DNA from: Pelargonium tetragonum
Taxonomy: Eukaryota > Streptophyta > Magnoliopsida > Geraniales > Geraniaceae
Length of the DNA stretch: 64,000 nt
Direction of reading: 5' to 3'
Assembly (NCBI GenBank): GCA_036897445.1
Contig: JAYMTL010000081.1
Span: 27,322-91,321, forward strand
The translations under genes were made by a program, and so were the position numbers. Positions 26,293 through 39,700 of the stretch are shown piece by piece (position 1 is the stretch's first letter; every line of letters starts with the position of its first letter). Below the pieces are notes generated by a model. It did not search any database and was not told the DNA's origin. It saw nothing but the letters and a program-made list of their open reading frames with translations.

Positions 26293-26330
26293 TTTCTCTT
26301 TTTAATAAAAAGAAAAACAAAAAAGAGAAA
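26293..26330. repeat. 11 bp T-rich/A-rich inverted repeat
   Basis: TTTCTCTTTTT (26293-26303) pairs perfectly with AAAAAGAGAAA (26320-26330) over a 16-base loop. A competing smaller hairpin, CTTTTT with AAAAAG around AAT, uses the left arm and the first part of the loop. Low-complexity arms make chance origin fairly likely. Confidence 0.6.
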
Positions 26331-28941
26331 AAGAGGATGAAGTTGTATTTTCTATAGGTGCGTATTGGTCATTGTTAGGAAAGCCTCTACACCTTTATTT
26401 AATCTTGTATTAGTATTCCTTAATTTAGTACTATATTTCTATTTATACGAAAACCACCTAGCTATCCCTCTAGGTGTAGCTTTCTACATTCAATTGGTTT
26501 ACTATATAAAGAGGAACTTGCTAAATAAAAATTTTTTCTATTACTGCATAAGGATCCTTTCCACTTACTCACTAGAATGAAGAGAATGAAGCTTTGGTAA
26601 ATCTTTTCGAGGGCTTCCTATTCAGTACATATGGTAAGAGTTACGTTTCGAAGTAAGGAATCCAGAACATTATGACATAACAGAAATTAGTGTGGGGTTC
26701 CTCTAACTTGAGCTTCCATAACTTTGTTTTTTCTTTACTTGAGGCCCTAATTTTATTCCGTAATATCGCTTTAACAAGGTTGCCCTATATATAAATAGTT
26801 ATTTTAGCGACGTTTTAGTTTATCTTCTTTTCGTGTCTCCTATATCTATATGCATTACATTTTACTAATCCACTAAAAGGTTCTAGTTTTGGCTCTTCTA
26901 TAAGGTACTAAATTCTATTCTAATAGCTACCCAGTTCTCTTGGAGTTTTAGGCCTAAAAAGTATTGCACTTACTTAGTAACTTGGTTTTTAAAGAGGTTT
27001 CTGGGTTAGCTCATAAAACAGCGGGTATAGTATATAGCCCCTTCACCGAAATGCATGAGAAAAAGGAACCTTGGAATGTAAACTAAAATAATGAAAGAGT
27101 AATCCAATGGATAAGACAAAGCAAAGGGGTTGGTCAATTCTAGTTAATTGCTAAGTAAAGTTAAGTCTAATTGCGAATTCATAAAAAAGCTAGTTATAAC
27201 AACTGAGAACTCCGAGACAGGGTTCAAAAGCTTAGCTCGAACTGAGGTTTTGGTACTTATAATACAAAGACAAGGAAACGGCCAAGGCACTATCTATATC
27301 ACATAAAACGGGGTTCCCCTTACTTAAAGCATGTCATGATGCCTAGCCTTTTAGAGCTAGACACTAAACTTATGGATTCCGCTCACTAGAAAACCCAGGA
27401 AACTACTATCTTAAGAATTTTACAAGCCCTTAAAATTAACTAAATTACATACCGCACGCATTAAAGAAACTTTCCGTAGCTAGTAAGGAAAACTATATTT
27501 ATTGCCCGTGGCCTACCCTAAATGATATCTTGTAAAAAGGGAGGGACCAAGCCCTAATTATGAGGCCTATCCTTCTGCAGCATATGAGTCTATTTTACTT
27601 TGATTTTCAAACTCTTACTTGTTAAGTTACACTATTAATAAATATAGTAGATATATATAAAGAGCTCCTTTTTATACTTTTTATATAAGGTCTTCCTTCT
27701 GATCTAGAAAAAACTCGTCCCTTCTTAGGTTAAGAATCTTTCTGAGTATCCCGTACCTTAGATTGATTCTATAGTATAGCTCCTTACAACCCCTCCCCAC
27801 AAGAGCCCCGGTTACTCTTGCTAGGAATAGAGGCAGCAACTTTTTGGTTTAGCGAGATTCTTAGTACTTTGGGTCACAGCCCTGAGGTGAACATTTACTA
27901 AAACTTACCGTTTTAGTGTTTAGTTACGCGAATCTTTTTCATTTTAACTTTGGATACTTTTCTTTCTTATACCTGTTAAGTTTCTCTTCGGTGATGGAGG
28001 GTTTTGCCTGGGTTGCTTGGATCGGAGTGTCAACTAGTATCACATCTCTTATTTCTTATTAAAGGGGGTCGAGTAGTTCAAATACTTTAAGTTCCTCAGA
28101 TCAGAGTTCGATTCGTTTATTACTTAGTCTAACTCCAAGAATTTAGTACGTTTTCACTGTAGGGGCACCCCTCGGTACAGGGTGCAAGTCCTATTATACT
28201 CTGTTTGAAAAGTGACTTTAGTTTAAAGCAATGCCGGGAATCCTGCATGCAGGGAAGAACATTTCCTCGTTTATTTACCCTTTTTGTTTTCTCCGGGTCC
28301 TATAGTGTTTCGTTTAGCTCTATACCTTAATTATCCTACTTTACTAAGACTTATGCTGTTTAAAACCCTTGTAAATGCCAGACAAAGACTAAGTTAATAT
28401 CCTGCTGTATTCTAATTATTTAAAGGGAATTCCTGAATATCCATGCTAAAAAAGAATTTTGAAACAAGGCTCGGCCTCCCCCATAACAATCTTGAGCTTT
28501 TCCTGCGTTTTTACAAGGTTTTTTGTATTAACCTATTTTTCTTTTTGTTTATTCCATGCCTTTCTTTTTCAAAAAAGTTTGACTTGAAAAGTCTGGTCTA
28601 CTAGGGTGTAAATGCCTCGTGTAAAAAGTAGACTTTATTATAACTCTCAATTCTTTTTCTAAAGAACGGAACACTCCTAGGAAAATAGAAAGTCCCGCCT
28701 ATAAGCTTTACTTATTTGGATTATAGAGTATTTGGTGTGAATTAGGTTCCCCCTTTGTTTATAGAATCCGAAGCTTTCTTTGGTTCGTTAAGGAGCCCCC
28801 TTTATTTATAGATGACCAATAGGTAAACGGAAGGGACTTTCACGCTTAGATAAGGAATATAGTTTAACGTATAAAGCCCTTATTCTAGGAAGATTTTTAT
28901 GCCTCAAGTTGAAATGCGGGATATCCGAGAATAAAGTTGTT

Positions 28942-28951
28942 CGGGATCCCG
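28942..28951. repeat. Perfect 10 bp GC-rich palindrome
   Basis: CGGGATCCCG is a perfect palindrome. It belongs to the scattered class of GC-rich mini-palindromes in this window. Confidence 0.6.
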
Positions 28952-31900
28952 TAATCGCAGTCCTTTTAATATTAATTGGTCCATTTTTCCTGTATTAATA
29001 AACATTGTAGCTACGGGGAGTTGCGAAAAGGAGGGGGTTGGGTGCTTTTTGAGGCGAAACCTTTTAAGGAATTAAATAAAGTTACTAGTAGGCTTCAGGC
29101 AGTGAGTGATGTCCTACTACTTGTAGAGGTTGTTCAAGATAATAAAGGATTCTAGTAGTAAATGTACCCGGCTTGAGTTCACAGGATTCCCTAAATTCAG
29201 TATCTAAAAAGAAACTTTGTATATTGAAGTTAGTAGTAAAATTGTCAGGAAGTACATAGGAAGCGGTGCTCACTAGACTTATACTTGTTTTTTAAAAAGG
29301 GTCCCCTTTTTTTCTTAAGAAGCATGCGAAACCTTGATAAAAAGTTTTGCTCTAAGGAAGCTGCCAGTGAATATAAAGGAAATTCGCGGATTAGTGGTCA
29401 ATAAAACGTGAGCGAGCACATTTTTATGCTTAAATAAGAGGAAGGGACCTCCCGAAGCACACTGTATGTAGTTGTGGCACTTTAGAGCGAGTCTGTATAA
29501 CTTGTGTTTAAGCCTTCATGCTAGCTATTGAAAGTGCTTATAAGATTTATACCTACAAGAGTCCTAGATAAAAGTAATAAAAAACTTGTCGTATTTTGAC
29601 TTAACTTTTATCTCTTTAGTTCTTTTTCTTATCCATCTTATCCAAATGTACTTTTATAACTAGTCGGATCAGACAGAGGAGAGAATTCTTTCGATCCAAA
29701 GCAAGCTATGGCTACTAGAAACCCTTAACTTCTAAATTCTTTTTTTGTTTAGCCTATAGTACTTAATTAACTTAGATTTTTTCCCTTTTTCTAGAATATC
29801 TTTGCCTGTTTACTTGCCTTTAAGGAGCCCCTCTATCAAGATTCAAGTAATTTTACTAGCACACTTTAGATTGCAAAGTAACTGAAAAACAAGTTCTGTC
29901 ATAACGAGAAACACTTTCACCCAACTCTTCCCCCGAAAAGAAAATGCATAGAAATTGTCAAATGTTAGAGACTTCTTTTGCCCAAAGTTATTTAACTGAT
30001 GCACAAGTTATAGGACAGGGTTTACTGACTTAGAAAAATAAGAAACCCGAGCTAATACAAAGAGGTTGAAAATTCCAACCGAGTTTTGTAAAGGACATAA
30101 AACTATGAGGACACTCGGTGGTGTGTAGTAACCCGAAATTAAAGGAGGAATATGTAGCTATACAAAAACTCCGCTTATTCGCAAGGAGTGAAATATTATA
30201 CTGAGATGAGGGATAAAAATTTCTAACAGAAGATCCCTATTAATTATCTAATTATGAACTGGACCCCTAGGACTGGGTTAAACCCTCTCTCAAATAGAAT
30301 CGAATCTAAACTAGGCGAAACTGCCCCTTAAAGGCTCTTTACTTAACTAATTGATGCGTAAATACCGAGGTAATAAAGGGGCCTAAAATTAGCAACTGCC
30401 TTCCTTATATTAACACGTTCGAAACCTTGTTGACTTTTATTTACTTATCCAAAAGATATAAGCCTTTTTCCTCTTTAACCTATTCACGATTAATTCGAGC
30501 TTCTTAAAGGCACAAATTAGAATTTTAAGGCTTCCTTATACTGATTCAAACCTATATTAGCAAGCGAAACGTTCTATATCCTTGAGTCTTGTGTTACTTT
30601 GAAAACCCTTAAATACTTGAAGCATTCGTGGGTAGGGAAAGTAATAGTCCTAGAATTTGTGTATAAATATCTATCCCAGTTTCTCTATGCAAGCAAAAAA
30701 GGCAATAACTTATCTAGCCCAGTCTACTACTGGACTTATTAAGGAATGCAGCTACAGGAAATGATAGGGGCGTTTGTATAGGTATCCATCTCGGTTACTC
30801 TTGAAAATCTAAAGAAATAATGAATTTGGGGTTCACAAAATTAGGTTCTATCTCGAGTCTGACCTTCCTAATACCGAATTCCTTTTCTTTCATTTTTGTA
30901 CTTGTAATAATATAATTCCACAAAAGTTGCTTTTTAAAGGTACTAAGGCATTCTAACTACGCAAGAAAGGCCCGACTCAACTTATAAAAATACGAAATTT
31001 CTGAAATGTATAACAAGATATCTCTTGGAAATGACCCCTGTTTATAAACCAAGGACTGCTCAAGGTCTCTTAAGAAAAGAAAATAGGGAATGCGAGTTTT
31101 ATCCATGTCTTAGCTTTTGCTTAGTCCTAAAGCTTCTGCAGAAGGATATATAGTATTTAGTAGAGCCTGGGGGAGTTGCACCATGGGAGACTGTGCTAAC
31201 CTTTGATAAAGTGCATTTAAACGGCCTTGGAATAGTTTTATTATACCTTATGTTTTGCAATTAGGAGCGGCACTACTAGACCATTTCAATATCAATAGAA
31301 TGCCTCAACACTTAAGTACAAAATTGAAGTTTACATATTCTGTAAGTTTAACGTTTTCAAGCTTCTAGGCAATCAGAAAAGGAGTCTTGTCGTAAGGGAA
31401 TCTAATAAAGGCGGGGCTCTTAAAATACTTAAGATTTTTCCGGGTCTAGCATCTGTTCTTTAAAATTTTGTTATAGAGATTTGTGCTAATTTAGTCACTT
31501 CTTAGAGCTACGTGCCCTATATCTCAGGGCTGTATATGGGGTATATCAGATTCATGCACAAACCTTTTTTATTTTCATTTATCTAGCTTCTACTTATAGT
31601 TATTTTAGTTAAGTAATTTTAAGAGGAGAGCCCTTCTTGAAGTTATTTTTTTACCGACTCTCTCTTGGTATTTGAATTTCCATAAGACCTTTTTGTAGGC
31701 TATTTAGGAGTATACTGCTGTTTCTAGAACTCAATTTTAATAAGTATTGTTTATTTCTCAAGGAATCACTTAAATCGAATCTTATTTAGCTACTATTTCC
31801 CACAAACTCATCTATACTTTATAGCCCGCCCTACTTTATGAGTGCTTTATTATCTGGATCTGGCATTTTTGATTTTATAAGTTTATAAAAGGAATCCCCT

Positions 31901-33664
31901 GGGAAAAAATCGGGTATCAATTTTAGGTTTCAATAGAGAACTTCGAAAAGCTGAGTCGACGGAAGGGGTTCCTAAAGTTTACGGAGCTCCATAAAGGGCC
32001 TCAACTAAAGGGTTGGGAGTCTGGTGTATAAGTACCTTTAATTAAACCGGAAAAATAACGATAATTGGGAATCTTCCTTATTACATGGCTTATATAAAAA
32101 TCTTTCTCGAATTAGACTCTCTTCTGTATTACACCTTAGATTACCCAAGGTTTTTTATTGCTAAACACTCTAAAGTACCCTTTAGTAAACAAAGTCTAAT
32201 TTTTTAATGAAAAAGCATCTAAGCAGCTTGTTACAAAAGGGGCGCTCCGCGCGTAGCATACCCCAGGGTTTTAATAAAAAAGACCTGGTAGGCGACAAAA
32301 GAAAGGGAGCTTTTCTGTTAAATATAAAAATTCTTTTGAGGTTACTAATATATTACAAATAAAGAGAATAAAGATGTCTTAAAGTTTCTTTCTTTTTTTA
32401 GGCTGAAATATAAAGCAAGCTGATAAACAATACAAAAAAGAATAGGGTACTTCCTACAACCCCTACTCATCAAGGCCTATGAAAGCGAGGCACCCTTAAA
32501 AATTATATGAATCTCCCGTATACACATAAAGCTTTATACTAACTAAAAAATTTTTTTTGAGCGGAAAGTCCCATCGTTTTAGATATGTCTGCGTGATAAT
32601 TATTCCAAGAGCTATACTATTACTTTTGTTGAAGTGGACCCAGTGTTAAGAAAAAGTCTTTCGTATTAGAAAAATAACACAAGAAATTGTTCTGTTTACT
32701 ACTAAGCCTCTCTATCTGGATTTTGCTCTTTCTAAGTTCTCCATAAAGTTATAAGTCTTGCCGGTTTCTATCATTTTTCAAGGGCTTCTACTACAACCCA
32801 AAAAATGCTTTCTAAAGCTTAATTTAGCAATGAACTTCTCGTTTCTATGATATATAGACCCGCCTCAGTTAAAGAAGGGGATTCCTTTATCTTATCGACG
32901 AAAACCCTGGATATAACTATGATTATAAGGAATTTCTAAAAGATTTACCCAAAGGCTCAGAGTATATATAAGTACTAGCATAAAAAAGGCCTTTTAAGTT
33001 ACACAAAGTGCAAAAATCAGATATCAGCATAGGCAAGAAGGTTTCTTTATAACAAGGAATTCGATTCGGTATTCCGTTTAAGATCACCTTGCACTTCCCT
33101 TCAAATAATAAGGGTTAGTATAGCGCACAAAAAAGAAAATTGATATGGTCTAATCAACAATAGAACATAATGGGGCTTTCAAGAGAGATAAGGAGGTTGT
33201 ACGGGACTCACCTAGGTGTGCAGTTAAATTAATTTAAATAAAAAGCAAAATCAAAATTATGATAAAGCATTTGATAGAGAATTTGAGATTCCTGCGTTAC
33301 AAACAAAATAGAAAAAGTCGACTTCGTTAAGAAGTGTTTAAGTTAAGTAAGGTTTTATTTAATAAAACTAGGGTGCCCTTATACTAATAGAATCTTTTTT
33401 ATAATTCCAGGTTAAAGGGTATGAAGCAAAGCTTTTTTTGATGTGATTAAAAAGAATTCTAGTCTTGAAAGGGGAGTCTAAAAAGCTTTCCGGAGATTAA
33501 AGGAAGTTTTGAATACAGTGCCTAACATAAGAGGATCTTGTTTAAGAGGAAGATATATAAGGGCAAGTAGTTTTTACGAAAGAAATTCCACAGTTGAGAT
33601 AATGTAAGTACGGAGTATCTCTTAGATGAAGTTTTCAGAGTGGGGTTTGATTTTTAAGATCTTA

Positions 33665-33700
33665 AGTGACTGTTGACTAAATATTAAGCAGACAGTCACT
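33665..33700. repeat. 9 bp hairpin
   Basis: AGTGACTGT (33665-33673) is perfectly complementary to ACAGTCACT (33692-33700). An inner T-G wobble extends the stem, and the loop is about 16-18 bases. No gene is adjacent. A structured RNA, a protein site or chance are all possible. Confidence 0.65.
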
Positions 33701-36700
33701 CGGTTTGCAAGGCAGGCTTTTGTGGGTTCCTACCTAATTTTTGATATGATATTTGAGTTAGTAAAAAGGGCGGCACTAAACTCTTGTAAATTTATGTAAT
33801 ATTTCTCTGATTAACAGGGAGTTTTCTCTTTCTGATACATTATCGGATAGGTATCTACTCTCAACTCGGAATATACACTTAAAAAAGGAATAGAGTCTCA
33901 AAGCTGCTATAAATAAGAAATTCCCCCTAAACTCCAGTAGAACTTTAGTGGTATAACGGATAGAAAGCTTCTTTAATAGGATTAGAACTAGAAAGAAGGT
34001 TTAGGAATCCTGTAACTCAAAAGAGGATATAAAATCCAAGTCGGGGATATGCTAGATAGAAGAGAGCTTTCTGTAAAAATAGAAAGGTTTGAACCGATGA
34101 CACTCCTTTTCAATTACAAAAGTTTTAACAGATCTTAAAAGGATAGGGATTTCACAAGATATAGAGTGACTTCTATCAGGGCAATTTCTAGAGCTTTCAT
34201 AGGTGTTTCGTATTTGCTTTGGAAAACTTCACAATCTCTACTCTAGAAAAGTGAATACTGGAATCTCTTTTAATTGTTAATCAAATAGAGTTTCCTGTTA
34301 CTGAAAGGTCCTTATACTTCACAATCTTGCTAATATTCTTCTAAATTACTTATTTAAATTCTTCCTATTTACTGTTTCCTTAATTTGAGACTTTACCTTT
34401 ATCTTCGATACCTTAACTTAACAAGACTAGGAGACTGCGGACTTCTTATATAGTATTTGGTTTCAGGTCATGCATTTCCTGGTAAATAGAGAACAAATAA
34501 GTCATTTTAAAACAAGGTTTCTGGCCAAAGTCATTGAAGGGAATTTTAGCCAGTTTCTGTATATCCATTAATCCTCTCCACTTCGTACCTTGAACAAAGA
34601 GATTAAATATCCTTTAAAGGTATGACTAGCTAGTATTCCCTCTTTGCAAGAACTGCTTTCACAGGCTTTCAAGCAAATAAGATGGACAGCCTTTCGCTTT
34701 AAGACTCGGATCGGAAGCATCTATCTTCTCTATCAAGGAATTAGTACAACTAAGGTCAAGAATACAATTTAGTTTATCTTATCCTAGGAAATCTCAGAAT
34801 AGACTCTCGAAAGAATCTAATCCTTTAGACCTAATAAGGTTAGGGAATTTGACTCCTTGTTAAACTACTAAATAGGAACTCTTTTAATAAGTATCTGGTT
34901 TAGGAATATACTTCAAAAGGAAAGAGAATATCAGGTTTTCCTATATCCACTAAGCTAAACACCAACAAAGAAGACTAAAGTGCTTGGACTTCCCTATAAA
35001 TTTTGTCGAGAGCCAAGTTTTTCCTACTTATTAATAAGAATCTAAAAGATTAAGAAAGCTGGCTGTCTAAGCATTCCCTAGATTATTGTTTGTGGTTCAG
35101 ATATATTAAAAACGGGGGTGCGATTTAGGGCACTTTATTTTAGGACTTACGTATTTCCCTTTAGTTATGACCCCAGGAAGCTTTGATACTTTGACTTCCG
35201 GGCTCTAAACTAAATATTACTGCAGGAATTCCCCTGCAAAGAAGTGGCATAGAGGATCCCTTGATATCATAGAAAGAAATTCATAACTTATGTAAAAAGC
35301 AAAATTATTATTTCCTAAGAAGTGTCCTACAGAAAACCTATAAATATTTGTTTGCCGTTACCCCTTATTAATTAAATTTTAATAAATTAAGTGTTGTCTA
35401 GGTAGTCCTCGAACTTTAACAGTTTTGTATTGAAAAAGTATAATACAACGAGCTTATCTTGTATCTTCCTTAGAGTAAATCTGACTTGTTGATAGTAGAC
35501 CGGTGCTCTCAATGACTCATGAACTTAACTTTCTTTTTTATTTCTTATCTGGTAAAAATTCTAAATGAGATTCTCGAGCTGTACAACAAATCTTACCAGA
35601 TTTCCTTCCGGGCGATACCAAGTCCTTTCCTTGAGTGAATCTTGGTTTTATTACAATCCCCAGGCTCTGCTAAAAAGAATTTCTTAGAAAGAGATAGAAA
35701 GGGGGCTTATCAAAGAGCGTTTCCCACCTAAAACTTTGACTTATTTCCACTAAATACAATAACTGAGAATATCTGAATATTTAGAATGTATGTTCTAGCT
35801 TTATTTTCATTTATATAGTAGAAAGAACACATATAGTCTTAAGGTAAGCTATATGTTTAATTAACGAAATCTAAGAAATCTACCGAAGCGGATAGAGTTA
35901 GAATACTTTTTTAGGGGGAGACACTCTAAAATTATACCTCAAGCCTGGGTGCCTTTTATTTAAATTACAAAATCTGGTAGTGTAGTATTTAGAATTTGGA
36001 GATTAGTTACTTTCAAAACGCTTTAATATAGTCTTCAATTATTCAGGGGTATCCTTTTAGAAAAGGGCTGCTCTCTCTAGAACTAGAAAGAGTCCCGTAG
36101 TTAAAGAGTATAGAGAGTCTCCGAGCAAGCAAAAAAGGAAGACTTTTAGTACTTAAAAAGTTTAGAAATAAGCAAGCTTTTTGCAGGAGTATCACTCTTA
36201 GTTTAAAGAAATTGACCTTGGAATACACTAAAAAAAGTTTACCAATCCCTTGAAGCAAATTTATGTATATATTGAGCGCATGCTAAATATTTTTCATTTC
36301 CCTTTTTTAAGGGTATCTAGCATCTTGGGAAGTTCTTGTATAGCTTTTCAAAAAATCTTAACTTACCCTACGGAGCAGCTAGCTAAAAATTCTATTTGTT
36401 TATTTTAAGAGTATAGAGTAACACTGAGAGAAACCCCTATATCTGCTCAATACGAAATTGTGATAATGAATACTTGCTTAGCATGGGCTAGGGTTACTCC
36501 TGACAAGGGTTAAATACTAATTTATAGAAATTATAGAAATTGACTTTTAATTTAAAACCTAATTTAGGGCTCTTGTCCTAGTTTAATGATCTTATAATCG
36601 AAAGTGTTACAAAGTTCCGAATGCGAATGTCCTTTTTATGGGTCCTGAGGTTTACCCATAGTGGAACTTTTTTCGGCGTGCTCGATTTTATGCTCCTACA

Positions 36701-39700
36701 TAAAACATTTTGATTTATTTATATAGGGCGACCCCGCTTAGATGCTAGCCTTTTATTCTGACGGGTAGCTTGCTTTGTTATGTAGGCGATAACCCAAGCC
36801 CCTCTTTATAAGGGAATCCTGAAAACCGAAACCCTTATTCTTGGTAATATGAAATTGCTGGGAATGTAAAAAAATTTGGTGCTCTGTTCCCGTTTAGACC
36901 CTGCTTTAATTCTGGTGATATTACTACAAAATAAAGGATCTCCGTCTAATATTATCTAAAAAGACTGTAAAAGCCGTAGACTAATGCGAAAAGAAAATGC
37001 GGGGCTTATTAAATAATAGGGTATTGAAGCCCTTATTTCCTAATTTTCTTTCTCTGCCGCAAGCAATCCAAGAAACTTGCAATGTAATACAAAAACGTTA
37101 TAAGTTCCTAAAGCAACAAGGGTTTTCGAAAGATTCTAGTTAGATTCTTTCCTTCAAAAAAAAGGATAATAAGCTTTAAACGTTACGAAGGTAAGACCCG
37201 TTCTCAACTCAAAGATATTTAATATATAGGATTAATTGAAGAAATTTCATTTTTTAGTGAGAATCTCGGCAGAGCAGTAGCTTTTCTTTGAAGCTAAGGG
37301 TTTTTTTAGAGGCATTCCTCTTAAAGAAATTTTGGTTTTCATCAGTAAGCAGCAACATTAACTAAGTCACAAAAGTCAATCTTAAACTCTTAAGAAATAG
37401 GTTTCAATTTCCAATTATTTAGACTAGTATCATAAATTTACCTTAGAATAAAGTATTCAGTTCTTTGATGTATATCAGACCTTTTTGAGAAAACCCTGTG
37501 GTAATGTGCATGCACTATTACATAGAATCCATTTCTTATAAAGGTATTCCTTTCTTTTATTCTAAATTCTTAGGAACTTGCAATTATTAACGAGTTTGGG
37601 GCAGGCTAAGCAAAAACATGACTGACATTATTAAAGACATAACAAGGTATTAGAAATAAAAAGATAAAAAAAACCGATTCTAATTTTTATAGACGGTTTT
37701 GTAAAAGAAGCTCAATATTAAAGAGTGTTTCATTTTAGATAAAAATAAGGAAAGATATCATAAAATTAAGTGATCTTGTTTTTTATACCTCTGGGTTCTC
37801 CTCAGCTTTATGTCTGGGTTAGGAAGCTAATTCTTAGAATATAAACTCTTGTGGTAATACCTATGAATAAGATAAGAAATAGCAAAATTTCAACCTAGGG
37901 ACCTCTCACTTTAAGGATAACTTATAAAAGCCTATTTCACTCCTGGTTACAGGGAAAAAGGGAAGATAAATTTAGTGAGTTGATATTATAATCTTTAATA
38001 GCAGTTACTTTACTAAAATTACACTTGACATCGGCTTACATTTTTTGTCGTCATGGGTTACTGGCTTTTTCTCGGAATTTGAAAGGGATACCTTGGTTTA
38101 CCAATTAGGAGTAAATTACATATTAGGGACAGCTTCTTCTCGACTTTATTTAATACTTGAAATTGAAAAAGTTTTTAATAAATGTAGTGGGGATATCCTC
38201 TAGTTGAAGCTACTTTACCTCCTTTGCCAAGCCTCCCTTTTTATCATTCCTAAAAACAGCTACAAAGGGTGTATGCTAATCTGTTTAATAATTTAAAAAG
38301 GATTTTACCTAGTACCCTAGTATTTAAAGAGACCTCTTATAAAGTAGTTTTCTCGGAGGATTTGTATGGATTAACTTTAGAATCTCAACAACATCCAATT
38401 AGCTAATGTCAATGACATCGGGTTGCGAAAGCGGGCGCCTCTTCCTGGGTAGTATAAGGAGCACCTGGATTTTGGCAACCCGGATTTTTCTCTAGAAGCA
38501 GGTCTAAAAGGGATTCCCTTATCCCGGAAGTTTAACTGAGCAGACTTCAATTCTCAAAATCTAGCGCTTAGTTTCAGGGAAATCCATCTAATTTACTGTA
38601 CGAGTAAAGTAAAAGGGGCCCACAATTAACATCCCCAAAAAAGCGCGTAGCCTTCATTGCGAATTCTCTTTGCTTACCATTTATTTCCTGCCACGGGTAC
38701 CTTAAAGCTTTGTTTATAGGATCAATTAAGCCCCTAAAGTAGTAGTTCTTGTACTCAAGTTTATACCCCTCCTTCTTTTTGTAAAATACAAATTAAATAA
38801 CAAGGTAATGCAATTAATCTTTATGAAAATTTCTAAACATTTTAACAAGCCCCCTTATCTAAGTAACATATACTGGAAACTCTCTTGCATTATATTTTTA
38901 TTCTTTTTGCCAGGAAATATTTAGGAGGAGCTACGAAGTGATAGGCTCTCGTTTAGCGCCTATATGTGAGAATTCAACAAAGTTTCGATCCTTCGAAAGG
39001 TAAGGTCTATTTTGAATTTAATATTAATAAAGGTAGAGTACAAATATCATAAAAAAGAGGTTTCCTACAGCTACTTTTCGGGTTACAAATTGAAAGTGTC
39101 TGTAAAGTCTACGTTATTAAAGTTTAGCTTCTGCGGCTTCTATCTTGACTTAATTGGAAGAGTCGTTACTTGAAAGGTGAGATTTTTCTAGTTGTTTACA
39201 AATGAGGTTTATTATAAGGTATCTAAGCTAAGGTAATTTAATATATTAGCCTAAACACTTTCGTTTAAAATAAAAGTTGATAAATAGGTAAGAATTTTCT
39301 AAGTATAATTAGAATCCTCTTGTTGATTAAAGGGGCATTTCTAAAGCCTACCTCATCCATACTATAACCCCTTATAAAGGAACAGGCTCCCGCAGGAAAT
39401 AGTACTAATGCATAAGAATTTATAAGGATTTCGTCAAGGAATTGTATAGTGAGGGGAACCCCTATAGTCATATTGGAATATCCTCGCAAAGCTTTGTCAA
39501 TTATGCTCTTTTTTTGTATTAGTATAAAAGCAAAGGACTCAGAAAGGGCTTGGATCTTTTATCCTTCTTGTATCTCTCGAAAAGGGAATTCTCCTTAGGT
39601 ATCCTCGGACTGCTTTCGCTTTAGTTACTTTTAAGGAGTTTTTTAGTCCAGCTCTGGTAAGCTCTCATGTGAGGAAGTTTTAGGACTTTTCTTTTTATAC

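Larger units (their letters stand above)
25936..33664. other. Gene-free AT-rich background
   Basis: No gene is supported. Open frames at 26365-26580 (plus, 71 codons) and 29085-29273 (minus, 62 codons) have no recognisable products. The 26365 frame is hydrophobic, as T-rich random sequence tends to be. Small palindromes include AGGGG-CA-CCCCT at 28161-28172 and CGGGATCCCG at 28942-28951. A hairpin-forming A/T run lies at 26293-26330. Confidence 0.55.

Noticed and set aside
34081-34125. Minus-strand GTCATCGGTTCAAACC resembling a tRNA-Thr or tRNA-Ser T arm
   Set aside because: The T stem has only two pairs, and no D arm or acceptor stem was found.
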